Source: Allocoprococcus comes (GTDB lineage: Bacteria > Bacillota > Clostridia > Lachnospirales > Lachnospiraceae). From it: 64,000 nt of DNA. Shown here piece after piece: positions 26,485 to 35,735 of this stretch (position 1 is its first letter; each line of letters starts with the position of its first letter). The notes below the pieces were generated by a model that saw only the letters and a list, made by a program, of their open reading frames with translations, was not told the DNA's origin and ran no database searches. The position numbers were made by a program, and so were the translations under genes. The stretch spans positions 144,560 through 208,559 of the forward strand of contig NZ_JAAIMM010000002.1 in the NCBI RefSeq assembly GCF_013300725.1. The letters run 5' to 3'.

Positions 26485-27746
26485 TCAGGATAATTCTGCA
26501 ATTCTGGATACACCCACATAAATTTCGGAAATTTTATACCATGTACGGTAATCAACAGTTCCGGTTACCGGAAGACCGAACACCGACTGGAATTTGCTGA
26601 CGGACGCTGCTGTTGCCGGGCCATAAATACCGTCAACTGTGATTTTCGGAATCACCGGGTATGCACCGGCAATAACATTTAGCTGTTCCTGCATTTGCCG
26701 GACTTTTGTACCAGAAGAGCCCTGGGAAAGGGTATACCCTGGCCATGAAGACGGAATGCCTGAAATTTCTTCTGCGGTGTTGATGTAAATATCATCTCCG
26801 TAATAATAGCGGAGGATTTCCGATGGAGAATACCCCTGATCACCAAGTGCTTTAGAACCCCATTGGGTCATCCAGTTCGGACACTGAACCTGTCTTCCGT
26901 CACAGTATTGTGTCAGAATCGGCTGCCTTACATTCGGTCTGGAAAGATAATCTGCAAACAGTTCGTCCACCACTGTAGAAATGGAGTCAAAAACATTACG
27001 TTCCGGAATCCATTTGTGATCAAAAGCCGTAGAAGATGTAATTGTGAAATCATAGCCCTGATTGCGATACCATTCGGTGTAAACCCGGTTCAGCGTAAAA
27101 GACATGATTGCCAGTACATTTGCCCGGATCGTATTTTCCGGCCAGGTTGCATAGATTTCACTGGAAGCAACATTTTTGATATAATCTTTATATTTTACAT
27201 AATAATTCTGTGCGGTAGAATCGCGTGGTGAGCCATTGTGCACAACGATGTATTCCGGCACGACAACTCTGCTTAGCACAATCTCACCGGTTTCGTTTAC
27301 TGGTTTAATCTCATTTTCCGGGATTTTCGGCGGATACACACCGTACAGAGTATGTGCAGGAATCACAAAGATTTCCGGGGTCTGGTCTTCCGGGACAAGT
27401 GGACGCAGACGAATCTTCTGAATTGCCGTCACACCGGCCAGTATCTCCGTTCCTGCGATGCTGACCGGCTCGAATCCCGGAGCGTTTACTTCCAGGGTAT
27501 ATTCCGCATATGGCTGTTCTTCATTTGTCACATCCAGGCTATACTCCACAGGCGGTGCGTCAAGCTCAATGGTTTCACTTTGTCCGGAGCTGTCGGTTGT
27601 CAGTTCTTCCAGGGGGGGGTTTCCGGAATACCTGTATAGGAAATACGGATTGACGCATCTGGAACGGGAAAAGAATCAATAGACGAAGTAATCTGTATCT
27701 GCAACTTCCCCCGGTCAGAAGTCTGCATGGCTTTCAAAAATCTCAT
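26485..27746 (-). pseudogene. SpoIID-like peptidoglycan-binding protein, frameshifted at a C8 tract
   Basis: The gene starts at ATG 27744-27746 (RBS GAGGAT) and encodes MRFLKAMQTSDRGKLQIQI and an IRISYTGIPETPP block. After the run of eight C (minus strand) at 27612-27619 the frame meets TGA. With nine C it would continue directly as LEELTTDSSGQSETIELD into the long downstream frame. That part holds carboxypeptidase-regulatory-like beta domains, then a SpoIID/LytB-like block (IRANVLAIMSFTLNRVYTEWY), and a C-terminal peptidoglycan-binding domain (VRQMQEQLNVI, VDGIYGPATAASVSKFQ). The indel may be biological (slippage or a recent mutation) or a sequencing error. The start of the remaining frame (GTG near 27547) has no good RBS. 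Confidence 0.8.
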
Positions 27747-27806
27747 AGCTGATATCCTCAAGGCTTTTTATACTGTCAGAAACACTATATGCAAAAAATA
27801 TCCTTG

Positions 27807-27835
27807 TTGTGCAAAAATGAAGGGTATGTTATGAT
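27807..27835 (+). promoter_or_regulatory. Promoter of the transglutaminase-like gene
   Basis: TTGTGC, 17 bases, TATGAT on the plus strand, 39 bases before the start codon. Confidence 0.55.
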
Positions 27836-27874
27836 GAAACATACAGATGAGTATTTGGAGGAATTGAATAGATT

Positions 27875-29098
27875 ATGCGAAAAAAGAGGCATCAAACCGG
27901 AAAAATTTTTTCGTTCATTCTTTTGGGGCTTGGCTGTCTCTGTCTTATATCCGGAGGAATCCTGATCGGCAGACAAATGTCAGCCAATCCGAAGGCAGAG
28001 AGTTCCGCGCGGGAAAAAGTTCCTTACGAACAGGAAAAAATTACGGATGCAGAGGTCACCGGAGAATTCTACTATGAACAGCTTTCTGATGAAGAGCAAA
28101 CGGTTTATCGGGAAATTCTTCAGGGTATCCAGGAAAATAAAAAAGAAATTTATCTGCATTGCAGCAACGCGGATACTGCAAATGAAGTATTTCAGAATGT
28201 GTTAAATGACAGACCGGAAATTTTCTGGTGTGATGGAAATGCAACTTCCACAGAATATTCTCAGTCTGAAGGACAGAGCCGATATGTAGTAATAGAACCC
28301 AATTATCTTTATGAGGGAGAAGAAAAAGAACAACGGAATCAGGAGATTGAATCGGCAAGAGACACCTGTCTTTCTGGCATTTCAGACCTTTCAGATGAAT
28401 ATGAAAAGATCAAATACATTTACACCTATCTCATAGATAACGTAGATTATGATCTTGATGCACCGGATAACCAGAACATTTACAGTGCTCTTGTCGGAAA
28501 AAGATCGGTTTGTGCCGGCTATGCAAAAAGCTGCCAGTATCTGCTGCAGCAACTGGGTATTTCCTGTATCTATGTAACCGGACAGACTACAGATCCAAAT
28601 GGAGGTGTCGCAGACCATGCATGGAATATTGTTCAGTGCAATGGTCAGTATTATTATGTAGATGCAACCTGGGGAGATCCGATATTTCTCGGCGAAGCTA
28701 ATGGCTATCAGATACCGAACCTGATTGCTTACGATTATCTCTGCTGCAGTGAAAAAGAGCTTAAAAAAACACATACGATCAGCACGGACTATTTATATCC
28801 GGCATGTCAGTCTGAAGATCTGAACTATTATCAGCTGAACGGCATGTATTATGATACCTATGAGCCTGATATGCTGCGGGAAGTGATCGACAGATCGATT
28901 GAGCACCAGGAGGCTTATACGATATTTAAAATGTCAGATGATGCAGTCTATCAGCAGGTTGTGGATGAAATGCACGAAAACCTCATGGAACAAGGTGCAG
29001 GATACCTGGGTGAGCTGTATGGACTTTGGCAGGTTTCTTATTCATACAGTGAAGAAGCATCCCTTAACAAATTTATTATTTACTGGTTTTATGAATAA
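27875..29098 (+). CDS. Membrane-anchored transglutaminase-like protein
   Basis: A 407-residue protein with an N-terminal membrane anchor (FSFILLGLGCLCLISGGILIG) and a large external part. The transglutaminase-like catalytic triad is visible as Cys in KRSVCAGYAKSCQYLL, His in VADHAWNIVQ and Asp in YYVDATWGDP. Such domains in Firmicutes are often cysteine proteases or of unknown role at the cell envelope. GGAGG lies 12 bases before the ATG. It stands alone, divergent from the SpoIID-like gene and convergent with recG, with a shared terminator. Confidence 0.88.
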   Translation: MRKKRHQTGKIFSFILLGLGCLCLISGGILIGRQMSANPKAESSAREKVPYEQEKITDAEVTGEFYYEQLSDEEQTVYREILQGIQENKKEIYLHCSNADTANEVFQNVLNDRPEIFWCDGNATSTEYSQSEGQSRYVVIEPNYLYEGEEKEQRNQEIESARDTCLSGISDLSDEYEKIKYIYTYLIDNVDYDLDAPDNQNIYSALVGKRSVCAGYAKSCQYLLQQLGISCIYVTGQTTDPNGGVADHAWNIVQCNGQYYYVDATWGDPIFLGEANGYQIPNLIAYDYLCCSEKELKKTHTISTDYLYPACQSEDLNYYQLNGMYYDTYEPDMLREVIDRSIEHQEAYTIFKMSDDAVYQQVVDEMHENLMEQGAGYLGELYGLWQVSYSYSEEASLNKFIIYWFYE

Positions 29099-29135
29099 AA
29101 AGATAGTGGGCAGAACAATTGCCCACTATCTTTTT
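29096..29135. terminator. Bidirectional terminator between the transglutaminase-like gene and recG
   Basis: GATAGTGGGC / GCCCACTATC perfect 10-bp stem (29102-29130) with an A-run before and a T-run after, placed between two convergent genes. Confidence 0.92.
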
Positions 29136-29137
29136 AT

Positions 29138-31198
29138 CTACAGCGTCGTTTCCAGATTGCTTCCCGAAATGTAAGCCGCAAGCTTTTCACCCAGCAGTTT
29201 ATATTTTTCGCCTTCTAACAGTGGATCATCACTCAGGATTTCACCCGCTGCTTCCCCTGCTTTTTTCAGAAGCTCCGAATCCTGGAACACATCTCCGATC
29301 CGGAAATCCATCAGTCCGCTCTGCCGGATTCCAAAAAGGTCTCCTGGTCCCCGAAGCTTCAGATCTTCATTCGCAATAAAAAATCCATCATTGGATTTGT
29401 TCAGGATCTCAAGTCGCTTTTTTGTCTCTTTCGTCTTCGAACCACTCATAAAAATACAATAGGACTGATGTCTGCCACGTCCTACGCGCCCGCGGAGCTG
29501 ATGAAGCTGTGCCAGTCCAAAACGCTCAGCATTCTCCACCATGATCACCGTGGCATTCGGCACATTGATGCCAACCTCGATAACTGTTGTTGACACCAGG
29601 ATCTGAATCTCATTCTTTGCAAATGCTCCCATGATCTCGTCTTTTTCTGCCTGTTTCATCCGCCCATGAAGCGCAGCGATCCGGATCTGGTCACCCATCT
29701 CACTTTGAAGAAGCTGTGCATAGTCAAGGACATTCTCCGCATCCATTGCCTCACTCTCTTCTACCATCGGACAGATCACATAGCACTGTCTTCCTTCGGC
29801 GACCTGCTTTTGCATAAAGCGGTAGGCAGTCGGCCGGTAACTGGTATCTACCACACAGTTCTTGATTGGCAGACGGTTTGCCGGAAGTTCATCAATCACC
29901 GAAATATCCAGATCCCCATATAAAATGATTGCCAGTGTTCGAGGAATCGGTGTCGCACTCATAACAAGAATATGAGGAATTTGTCCTTTTCCTGCAAGTG
30001 CCTCTCTCTGACGGACACCAAATCGGTGCTGTTCATCGGTAACAACAAGTGCCAGATTCTGGTATTCCACCTTCTCCTGGATCAGTGCATGGGTTCCCAG
30101 AACAATCTGCACTTCTCCCGCAGCAATCCTCTGATAAGCTTCCCTTTTTTCCTTTGCTGTCATCGACCCGGTCAGAAGCTCTGTTTTCACCGGAATCTGA
30201 TACTCTTCCAGCATCTCTGTGATTGATTCGTAATGCTGCTTGGCCAGAACTTCTGTCGGAGCCATCATTGCGCCCTGATAACCGTTCAGTGCCGCCAGAA
30301 GAAGAGCCAGAAGCGCTACTATTGTCTTACCTGAGCCAACATCCCCCTGGATCAGGCGTGACATCACAAGTTTTCCGCACATCTCCTCCTGGATCTGTTC
30401 CCAGACTCTCTTCTGTGCTCCGGTCAGTTCATATGGCAGATTTGCAAGAAAGCGGTCGATTTCCGACCGCCTTTTTATCACAAATCCGTTTTCTGCACGC
30501 TCATTTCGCTCTCTCGTCCTGCGAAGAGCAAGCACGAAAATTAAAAATTCTTCAAATACAAGTCTCTCTCTTGCATGGTAAAATTCTGCCTTATCCAATG
30601 GAAAATGTATCCCGCGGATCGCATAGTTATACTCAGCCAGATGATATCGAAAGCGCAGATCTTTCGGTAGATCATCGGAGACGAGATCCAGATATTCCAT
30701 CGCACCTTTAACCGCTTTTGCTACTGCATTGTTCGTCATACCGGCAGTTAACGGATAAATCGGCTGAAGAGTTCCGCACTTTTTATCGTAACTCTCCGGT
30801 GGTGAAAATAACTCTGGATGCTCCATAATCAGCTGATCCTTTTTGGAAACTACCCGTCCTCTTATGATAACCGGCATTCCTGGCTTCAATGAATTGCGCA
30901 GAAATGGCATCCGAAACCAGATCACCTTCAAAGTACCAGTCAGATCTTTTACGTATGCTGTCGTAATCTGCATACGCTTTTCTCCTCCAACCTGTACTCT
31001 TCCGTATATCACGCCTTTTACCGTGCTGATCTTTCCTTCTTCCAGCTCTCCTACGCTTACCGGCTCTTCATATACATCATATCCTCTGGGATAATAACGG
31101 AGCAGATCACCGATGGTAAAAATTCCCATCTTGTGAAACAGTTCCTCGGTTTTTGCCCCGATTCCTTTCAAGTTACGGATTTCTGACTGCTCATTCAT
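29138..31198 (-). CDS. recG: ATP-dependent DNA helicase RecG
   Basis: A 686-residue superfamily 2 helicase that rescues stalled replication forks and processes branched DNA. The N-terminal wedge/OB domain (FHKMGIFTIGDLLRYYPRGYD) is followed by Walker A GDVGSGKT near residue 290, the DEQHRFGV box, SATPIPRTLA, and the C-terminal helicase block ATVIMVENAERFGLAQLHQLRGR. Length is normal. The start lies just after the fakA stop, with only a weak RBS. It is the third gene of the yloU-fakA-recG operon. Confidence 0.96.
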   Translation of the reverse strand: MNEQSEIRNLKGIGAKTEELFHKMGIFTIGDLLRYYPRGYDVYEEPVSVGELEEGKISTVKGVIYGRVQVGGEKRMQITTAYVKDLTGTLKVIWFRMPFLRNSLKPGMPVIIRGRVVSKKDQLIMEHPELFSPPESYDKKCGTLQPIYPLTAGMTNNAVAKAVKGAMEYLDLVSDDLPKDLRFRYHLAEYNYAIRGIHFPLDKAEFYHARERLVFEEFLIFVLALRRTRERNERAENGFVIKRRSEIDRFLANLPYELTGAQKRVWEQIQEEMCGKLVMSRLIQGDVGSGKTIVALLALLLAALNGYQGAMMAPTEVLAKQHYESITEMLEEYQIPVKTELLTGSMTAKEKREAYQRIAAGEVQIVLGTHALIQEKVEYQNLALVVTDEQHRFGVRQREALAGKGQIPHILVMSATPIPRTLAIILYGDLDISVIDELPANRLPIKNCVVDTSYRPTAYRFMQKQVAEGRQCYVICPMVEESEAMDAENVLDYAQLLQSEMGDQIRIAALHGRMKQAEKDEIMGAFAKNEIQILVSTTVIEVGINVPNATVIMVENAERFGLAQLHQLRGRVGRGRHQSYCIFMSGSKTKETKKRLEILNKSNDGFFIANEDLKLRGPGDLFGIRQSGLMDFRIGDVFQDSELLKKAGEAAGEILSDDPLLEGEKYKLLGEKLAAYISGSNLETTL

Positions 31199-31202
31199 AA
31201 GC

Positions 31203-32870
31203 CTATTCTACCGCCAGCACATAGTAGTAAATCGGCTGTCCGCCCATGTGTGCATCTACGTCCATATCCGGATATAATTCTTCAATCTCTGCTGTCAGCT
31301 TTTCTGCTTCTTCTTCGGAAACTTCTTCTCCATAATAGAGACTGATCAGTTCAGAATCATCATTTACCAGCTGTGCCAGCATGTCCTTTGTAGTGCCATC
31401 GACAGACTTGCCAACTGCAAGGATACCTGCATCACCAATTCCCATGATATCACCTTCATGGATTTCTTTATCATCGATGTGGGTATCCCGGACAGCATAA
31501 GTTACCTGACCTGTCTTTACACATTTGATTGCTTCCAGCATCGTCTCTTCATTTGTATCTACATCTTCTTCTGCATTGTAATTCAGAACTGCTGTGATTC
31601 CCTGCGGAACGGTCTTTGTCGGAATTACGATAATATCCTTGTCTTCTGTCAGATCACGCGCCTGATTTGCAGCCATTACAATATTCTTATTATTCGGAAG
31701 AATGTAAATATAGTCTGCATTTACATGATCGATCGCTGTCAGCATATCCTCCGTACTCGGGTTCATGGTCTGACCACCCTCGATAATGTAGTCCACGCCA
31801 AGTTCTTTGAAGATTTCATTTAATCCTTCTCCGATCGAAACAGCAATAAATCCGACTTTTTTACGTGGCTCTTTGGCTTTTTCTTTCTCTTTCTGGGCTG
31901 CTGCAAGCTTTTCTGCATCTTTGATCAGCTTTTCCTGATGCTCTTCACGCATATTATCAATCTTCATGCGGGATAACTGTCCATAAGTAAGTGCTTTCTG
32001 GATTGCAAGTCCCGGATCGTTCGTATGAACATGGATCTTAACAACGTCTTCATCAGCTACACATACGATAGAATCACCAATCGATTCCAGATAAGCCTTA
32101 AATTCTACTTCATCCTTATCTGTAAATTCTTTGTCCAGGAGAATAATAAATTCGGTACAGTATCCAAATTTGATATCCACTGTACTCTCAGTTTCAACCT
32201 TTGTTGCATTAACAGCCGGAGAAGCCGGTGCAAGTGCACTGTAGTCAATCTCTTTGCCGAGGAATGCATCATATGCCCCGCGCAGTACTTCCAGAAGTCC
32301 CTGTCCGCCGGAATCTACAACACCTGCCTCCTTTAATACCGGAAGCATATCCGGAGTCTTTGCCAGAACAGTCTCTGCCTCTTCAATCAGCTTCGGAAGA
32401 AATTCTTCCAGATCATCTGTCTCCTCTGCAAGTGTCTGAGCCTTTTCAGCCACCCCTTTTGCAACGGTAAGAATCGTACCTTCCTTCGGCTTCATAACAG
32501 CCTTATACGCTGTCTCTTTTGCACGTACAGCTGCTCTTGCAAGTGCAGGTACATCAATTTCACTTTCCGTCTTGATGGATTTTGTGAATCCACGAAGCAG
32601 CTGGGAAAGAATAACACCGGAGTTACCTCTTGCACCACGGAGAGAACCGGATGAAATTGCCTTAGCAAGAGAAGCCATATCCATGCCTTCCAGTGCAGTT
32701 ACTTCTTTCGCTGCCGCCATAATTGTCATAGACATATTGGTTCCTGTATCACCATCCGGTACAGGGAACACGTTCAGTTCATTGATATATTCCTTTTTTG
32801 CTTCTATATTCTGTGCGCCTGCAAGAAACATCTTCGCAAGCAGTTCTACATCGATACTCTTTGTTGCCAC
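31203..32870 (-). CDS. fakA: DAK2-domain fatty acid kinase (FakA/YloV)
   Basis: A 555-residue protein with an N-terminal DAK2 kinase domain (NVFPVPDGDTGTNMSMT, GARGNSGVILSQLLRG), a middle domain and a C-terminal domain ending in YYVLAVE. In Gram-positive bacteria FakA phosphorylates fatty acids bound by FakB. The start is a GTG at 32868-32870 with AAGGAGG 8 bases upstream. Located between yloU and recG, as in Bacillus. Confidence 0.93.
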   Translation of the reverse strand: MATKSIDVELLAKMFLAGAQNIEAKKEYINELNVFPVPDGDTGTNMSMTIMAAAKEVTALEGMDMASLAKAISSGSLRGARGNSGVILSQLLRGFTKSIKTESEIDVPALARAAVRAKETAYKAVMKPKEGTILTVAKGVAEKAQTLAEETDDLEEFLPKLIEEAETVLAKTPDMLPVLKEAGVVDSGGQGLLEVLRGAYDAFLGKEIDYSALAPASPAVNATKVETESTVDIKFGYCTEFIILLDKEFTDKDEVEFKAYLESIGDSIVCVADEDVVKIHVHTNDPGLAIQKALTYGQLSRMKIDNMREEHQEKLIKDAEKLAAAQKEKEKAKEPRKKVGFIAVSIGEGLNEIFKELGVDYIIEGGQTMNPSTEDMLTAIDHVNADYIYILPNNKNIVMAANQARDLTEDKDIIVIPTKTVPQGITAVLNYNAEEDVDTNEETMLEAIKCVKTGQVTYAVRDTHIDDKEIHEGDIMGIGDAGILAVGKSVDGTTKDMLAQLVNDDSELISLYYGEEVSEEEAEKLTAEIEELYPDMDVDAHMGGQPIYYYVLAVE

Positions 32871-32887
32871 AACAAGTTCCTCCTTAA

Positions 32888-33247
32888 TTAGTCGATCACG
32901 CGGACGCCTTCGATATAGATGTTGATCTTATCGACGCTCATACCTGTAAATTCTTCAACTTTATACTTCACGTTGCTGATCAGATTGTCTGTTACTGCTG
33001 AAATACTTACTCCGTAAGCTACGATCACATGAAAATTAAGTGTAATCTTATTCTCATCAGAGATTCCAACCTGGATTCCCTTCGTAAGGCTTTCTTTTTT
33101 CAAAAGTTTTACCAGACCATCTTTCATGCTGACAGCTGCCATACCGACAATTCCAAAACATTCAACTGCTACAGATCCTGCATATTTTGCGATCACTTCC
33201 GGATCGATCGTGATGATTCCTAAATCAGTACTCATACTTCCCTTCAT
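32888..33247 (-). CDS. Asp23/Gls24 family protein (YloU-like)
   Basis: A 119-residue Asp23/Gls24 protein (GIITIDPEVIAKYAGSVAVE; FHVIVAYGVSISAVTDN). The family is associated with the cell envelope, but its role is not settled. The start MKGSMSTDLG has GGAGG 8 bases upstream; the earlier ATG does not. First gene of the operon with fakA and recG, from the promoter at 33307-33335. Confidence 0.9.
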   Translation of the reverse strand: MKGSMSTDLGIITIDPEVIAKYAGSVAVECFGIVGMAAVSMKDGLVKLLKKESLTKGIQVGISDENKITLNFHVIVAYGVSISAVTDNLISNVKYKVEEFTGMSVDKINIYIEGVRVID

Positions 33248-33306
33248 ATGCCATCCTCCAATTCTCAAAATTCATATCAATAAATCTATTTTTAAACGTT
33301 GAAAAT

Positions 33307-33335
33307 ATTATACTCTATTTCCAATGCTTTTACAA
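33307..33335 (-). promoter_or_regulatory. yloU-fakA-recG promoter
   Basis: Minus strand TTGTAA, 17 bases, TATAAT, about 60 bases upstream of yloU and immediately downstream of the twin hairpins at 33348-33452. Confidence 0.75.
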
Positions 33336-33347
33336 CCAATGCATCCT

Positions 33348-33389
33348 GAATGTACGGCAGCTCTCTTAACAGCTCACTGTCGTACATTC
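33348..33389. repeat. Inverted repeat hairpin 1 upstream of yloU
   Basis: GAATGTACG / CGTACATTC 9-bp arms enclosing CAG/CTG pairs and an AGCT-containing loop. No T-run follows on either strand, so it is not a simple terminator. It abuts a second, larger palindrome. Confidence 0.7.
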
Positions 33390-33452
33390 GCCAAATACAA
33401 ATCCGGACAGATCCTTGTGCGAGCACAAATCTGTCCGGATTTGTATTTGGCT
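33390..33452. repeat. Large perfect palindrome (hairpin 2) upstream of yloU
   Basis: A 23-bp perfect inverted repeat (left arm starts GCCAAATACAAATCC) continues, after two unpaired C, with TTGTG/CACAA around a 4-base loop, giving about 28 paired bases. It sits between the rpmB terminator and the yloU promoter. No T-run follows, and it contains no coding sequence. Confidence 0.85.
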
Positions 33453-33464
33453 CATCATATACGC

Positions 33465-33490
33465 AAAAAACCGAAGCTTAAAAGCTTCGG
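33465..33490 (-). terminator. rpmB terminator
   Basis: CCGAAGCTT / AAGCTTCGG stem followed on the minus strand by six Ts, 20 bases after the rpmB stop. Confidence 0.92.
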
Positions 33491-33510
33491 TTCTCATCAT
33501 TCCGCTCAGA

Positions 33511-33699
33511 TTAAGCTCTTTCAACGCGTCCGGATTTCAGGCAGCTTGTACATACGTACATTTTCTGTGTTCCGCCGTTTTCCGTTTTAACTCTAACGGA
33601 TTTTACGTTAGATTTCCACATCTTAGATGATCTTCTATGAGAGTGACTTACGTTATTTCCGAAATGAGCACCCTTTTCACAAATAGCACATTTAGCCAT
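33511..33699 (-). CDS. rpmB: 50S ribosomal protein L28
   Basis: A 62-residue large-subunit ribosomal protein (MAKCAICEKGAHFGNNVSHSH). It carries CAIC and CTSC pairs, the zinc-ribbon (C+) form of L28. ATG follows AGGAGG. Monocistronic between its promoter (33763-33791) and terminator (33465-33490). Confidence 0.96.
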   Translation of the reverse strand: MAKCAICEKGAHFGNNVSHSHRRSSKMWKSNVKSVRVKTENGGTQKMYVCTSCLKSGRVERA

Positions 33700-33762
33700 G
33701 ATTGCACCTCCTAACGATCTGAAATGTCTGCTTACATATCTTGCAGACTCACAACAATAATT

Positions 33763-33791
33763 ATTTTAACAGAAACTTTTAACAATTGCAA
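33763..33791 (-). promoter_or_regulatory. rpmB promoter
   Basis: Minus strand TTGCAA, 17 bases, TAAAAT, about 60 bases before rpmB. Confidence 0.7.
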
Positions 33792-33806
33792 GTGTTATTT
33801 TCACTT

Positions 33807-34520
33807 TTATGCATTTTTTGTTTCTTCATTGTGTCCATAATAGCCCTCATACTTCTGTGAGCCATAATATTTGTTATAATATCCCTTCTGGTTCTTACGC
33901 TCTACCTTGTTAAGGACAACACCAAGAACGGAAACTCCCGAATTTTCCAGCTGGTCTTTTACATTCTGCACCAGACGGTATTTTGTCTTACCTGCTTCGA
34001 CAACAATAATAGCGCCATCACTCTGCCGTCCAATGATTGCCGCATCAATAACAAGACCAAGCGGCGGGCAGTCAATGATAATATAATCATAGACATTCTT
34101 CATGGACTCCAACATACCGGTAAAACGTTTGGATTCCAGAAGCTCTGTCGGATTCGGAGCCTCCGGTCCGGAAAGAAGAATATGAAATTTCGGAATATTT
34201 GTCGCCATAATCACATCTGCAAGCACACACTGTCCGGAGAGGAAGTGTGACAGCCCTTTATCTGCACCGGTAATCTGAAGTTTCGATGTCATAACAGATT
34301 TCCGGATATCCGCATCAACAAGGATCACAGATTTTCCCATGTCTGCAATTGATTCTGCCAGCGCAACAGAAACAGAGCTTTTCCCCTCTCCCGGCACACA
34401 GCTTGTTACAAGAATGACTCTTTTATCATCTCCGCAAAACTGCAGATTGGTACGCAATGTCCGGATTGCTTCACGCACCCCGTAGCTTTTCTTTTCAATC
34501 GATAAATTAACCTTTTTCAC
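33807..34520 (-). CDS. Tyrosine-protein kinase (BY-kinase, CpsD/CapB-like)
   Basis: A 237-residue cytoplasmic bacterial tyrosine kinase that normally works with a membrane activator to control polysaccharide export. Walker A is SCVPGEGKSS, Walker A' is VILVDADIRKS and Walker B is YIIIDCPPLGL. The C-terminal tyrosine cluster (GYYNKYYGSQKYEGYYGH) is the autophosphorylation tail. No CpsC-like partner or capsule gene is adjacent. The start shown is a GTG with only a marginal AGGTG before it, and the sequence directly upstream belongs to a truncated phosphoketolase on the other strand. A few N-terminal residues and the native promoter may therefore be missing. Confidence 0.88.
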   Translation of the reverse strand: MKKVNLSIEKKSYGVREAIRTLRTNLQFCGDDKRVILVTSCVPGEGKSSVSVALAESIADMGKSVILVDADIRKSVMTSKLQITGADKGLSHFLSGQCVLADVIMATNIPKFHILLSGPEAPNPTELLESKRFTGMLESMKNVYDYIIIDCPPLGLVIDAAIIGRQSDGAIIVVEAGKTKYRLVQNVKDQLENSGVSVLGVVLNKVERKNQKGYYNKYYGSQKYEGYYGHNEETKNA

Positions 34521-34523
34521 TAA

Positions 34524-35567
34524 AACACCTGGCTTGACACAGACGACTGTCTTGCAAGAGACGGACGTATCATGGATGGTATGTTAAGTGAACATATGTG
34601 TGAAGGATGGTTAGAGGGATATCTTCTGACAGGACGTCACGGATTCTTCGCAAGCTACGAAGCATTCATCCGTATCGTTGACTCTATGGCAGCACAGCAT
34701 GCAAAATGGCTGAAAGTCTGCAACCAGCTTTCATGGAGACAGCCAATTGCTTCTCTGAACTTTATCCTGACATCCAACGTATGGCAGCAGGATCACAATG
34801 GATTTACACATCAGGATCCGGGATTCCTGGATCACATTGCCAACAAAAAGGCAGACGTTGTACGCATGTATTTACCACCGGATACGAACTGCTTACTCTC
34901 ATGCTTCGACCACTGCATCAAGAGTAAGAACTATGTCAATGCAATCGTAGCATCTAAGCATCCAAGCTGCCAGTGGCTGACTATGGAACAGGCTGTTAAG
35001 CATTGTACACAGGGTATCGGTATCTGGGAATGGGCACGTAATGACTGCGGTGAAGAACCGGATGTTGTTATGGCTTGCTGCGGTGACACACCGACACTTG
35101 AAATCATGGCTGCTGTTACCATCCTTCGCGATGAAATGCCAGAACTCAAGATCCGCGTTGTCAATGTAGTCGACCTGTTCAAACTGGAATCTGACCACAA
35201 ACATCCACATGGATTAAGTGATGCAGAATACGATGCAATCTTCACAAAAGACAAACCGGTTATCTTCGCATTCCACGGATATCCGACACTGATCCATGAG
35301 CTCACTTATGAACGTCATAACCACAACATTTCCGTTCATGGATATCAGGAAGAAGGTACGATCACAACACCATTCGATATGCGTGTACAGAACCAGATCG
35401 ACCGTTTCAACCTGGTAAAAGATGCAATCATGCATCTGCCACAGCTTGGTAACAAGGGCTCATTCCTGATTCAGAAGATGAACGACAAACTGGTTGAACA
35501 CAAACAGTACATTGCTGAATACGGACAGGATCTGGAAGAAATCAGAAACTGGGAATGGCATAAATAA
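34524..35567 (+). pseudogene. Phosphoketolase, C-terminal fragment
   Basis: This frame of 347 codons is the C-terminal part of a phosphoketolase (usual length about 790-820), the enzyme that splits xylulose 5-phosphate or fructose 6-phosphate to acetyl phosphate. [40 protein letters not shown] and the final [14 protein letters not shown] are typical. The thiamine-diphosphate-binding N-terminal 450 or more residues are absent: in frame, the homology runs back to about 34530 and a stop codon lies at 34521-34523. The ATG at 34572 has no RBS and is internal to the family. The fragment cannot be active as it stands. It is followed by an 18-bp terminator hairpin. Confidence 0.9.
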
Positions 35568-35617
35568 CACCAATCGTTTTTCAATCCAAAATTCTACTTT
35601 ATACTTACAAATATAGA

Positions 35618-35669
35618 AATGCCCCGGAATTTTATGATCCACACATAAAATTCCGGGGCATTCTTCTTA
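35618..35669. terminator. Terminator after the phosphoketolase fragment
   Basis: A perfect 18-bp stem (35618-35635 with 35645-35662, starting AATGCCCCGGAATTTTAT) lies between the phosphoketolase fragment and the convergent LysR gene. Its size suggests a strong bidirectional terminator, although the T-runs are short. Confidence 0.85.
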
Positions 35670-35735
35670 GCGTTACCTTTCTTTACATGCTGCCACACCC
35701 ACACGGCAGACATCTGCTTTGAACTCCCTTTTCTC

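Noticed and set aside
33348..33452. Twin palindromes read as a short CRISPR-like repeat array
   Set aside because: There are only two different hairpins with no repeated unit or spacers, and no cas gene is present.
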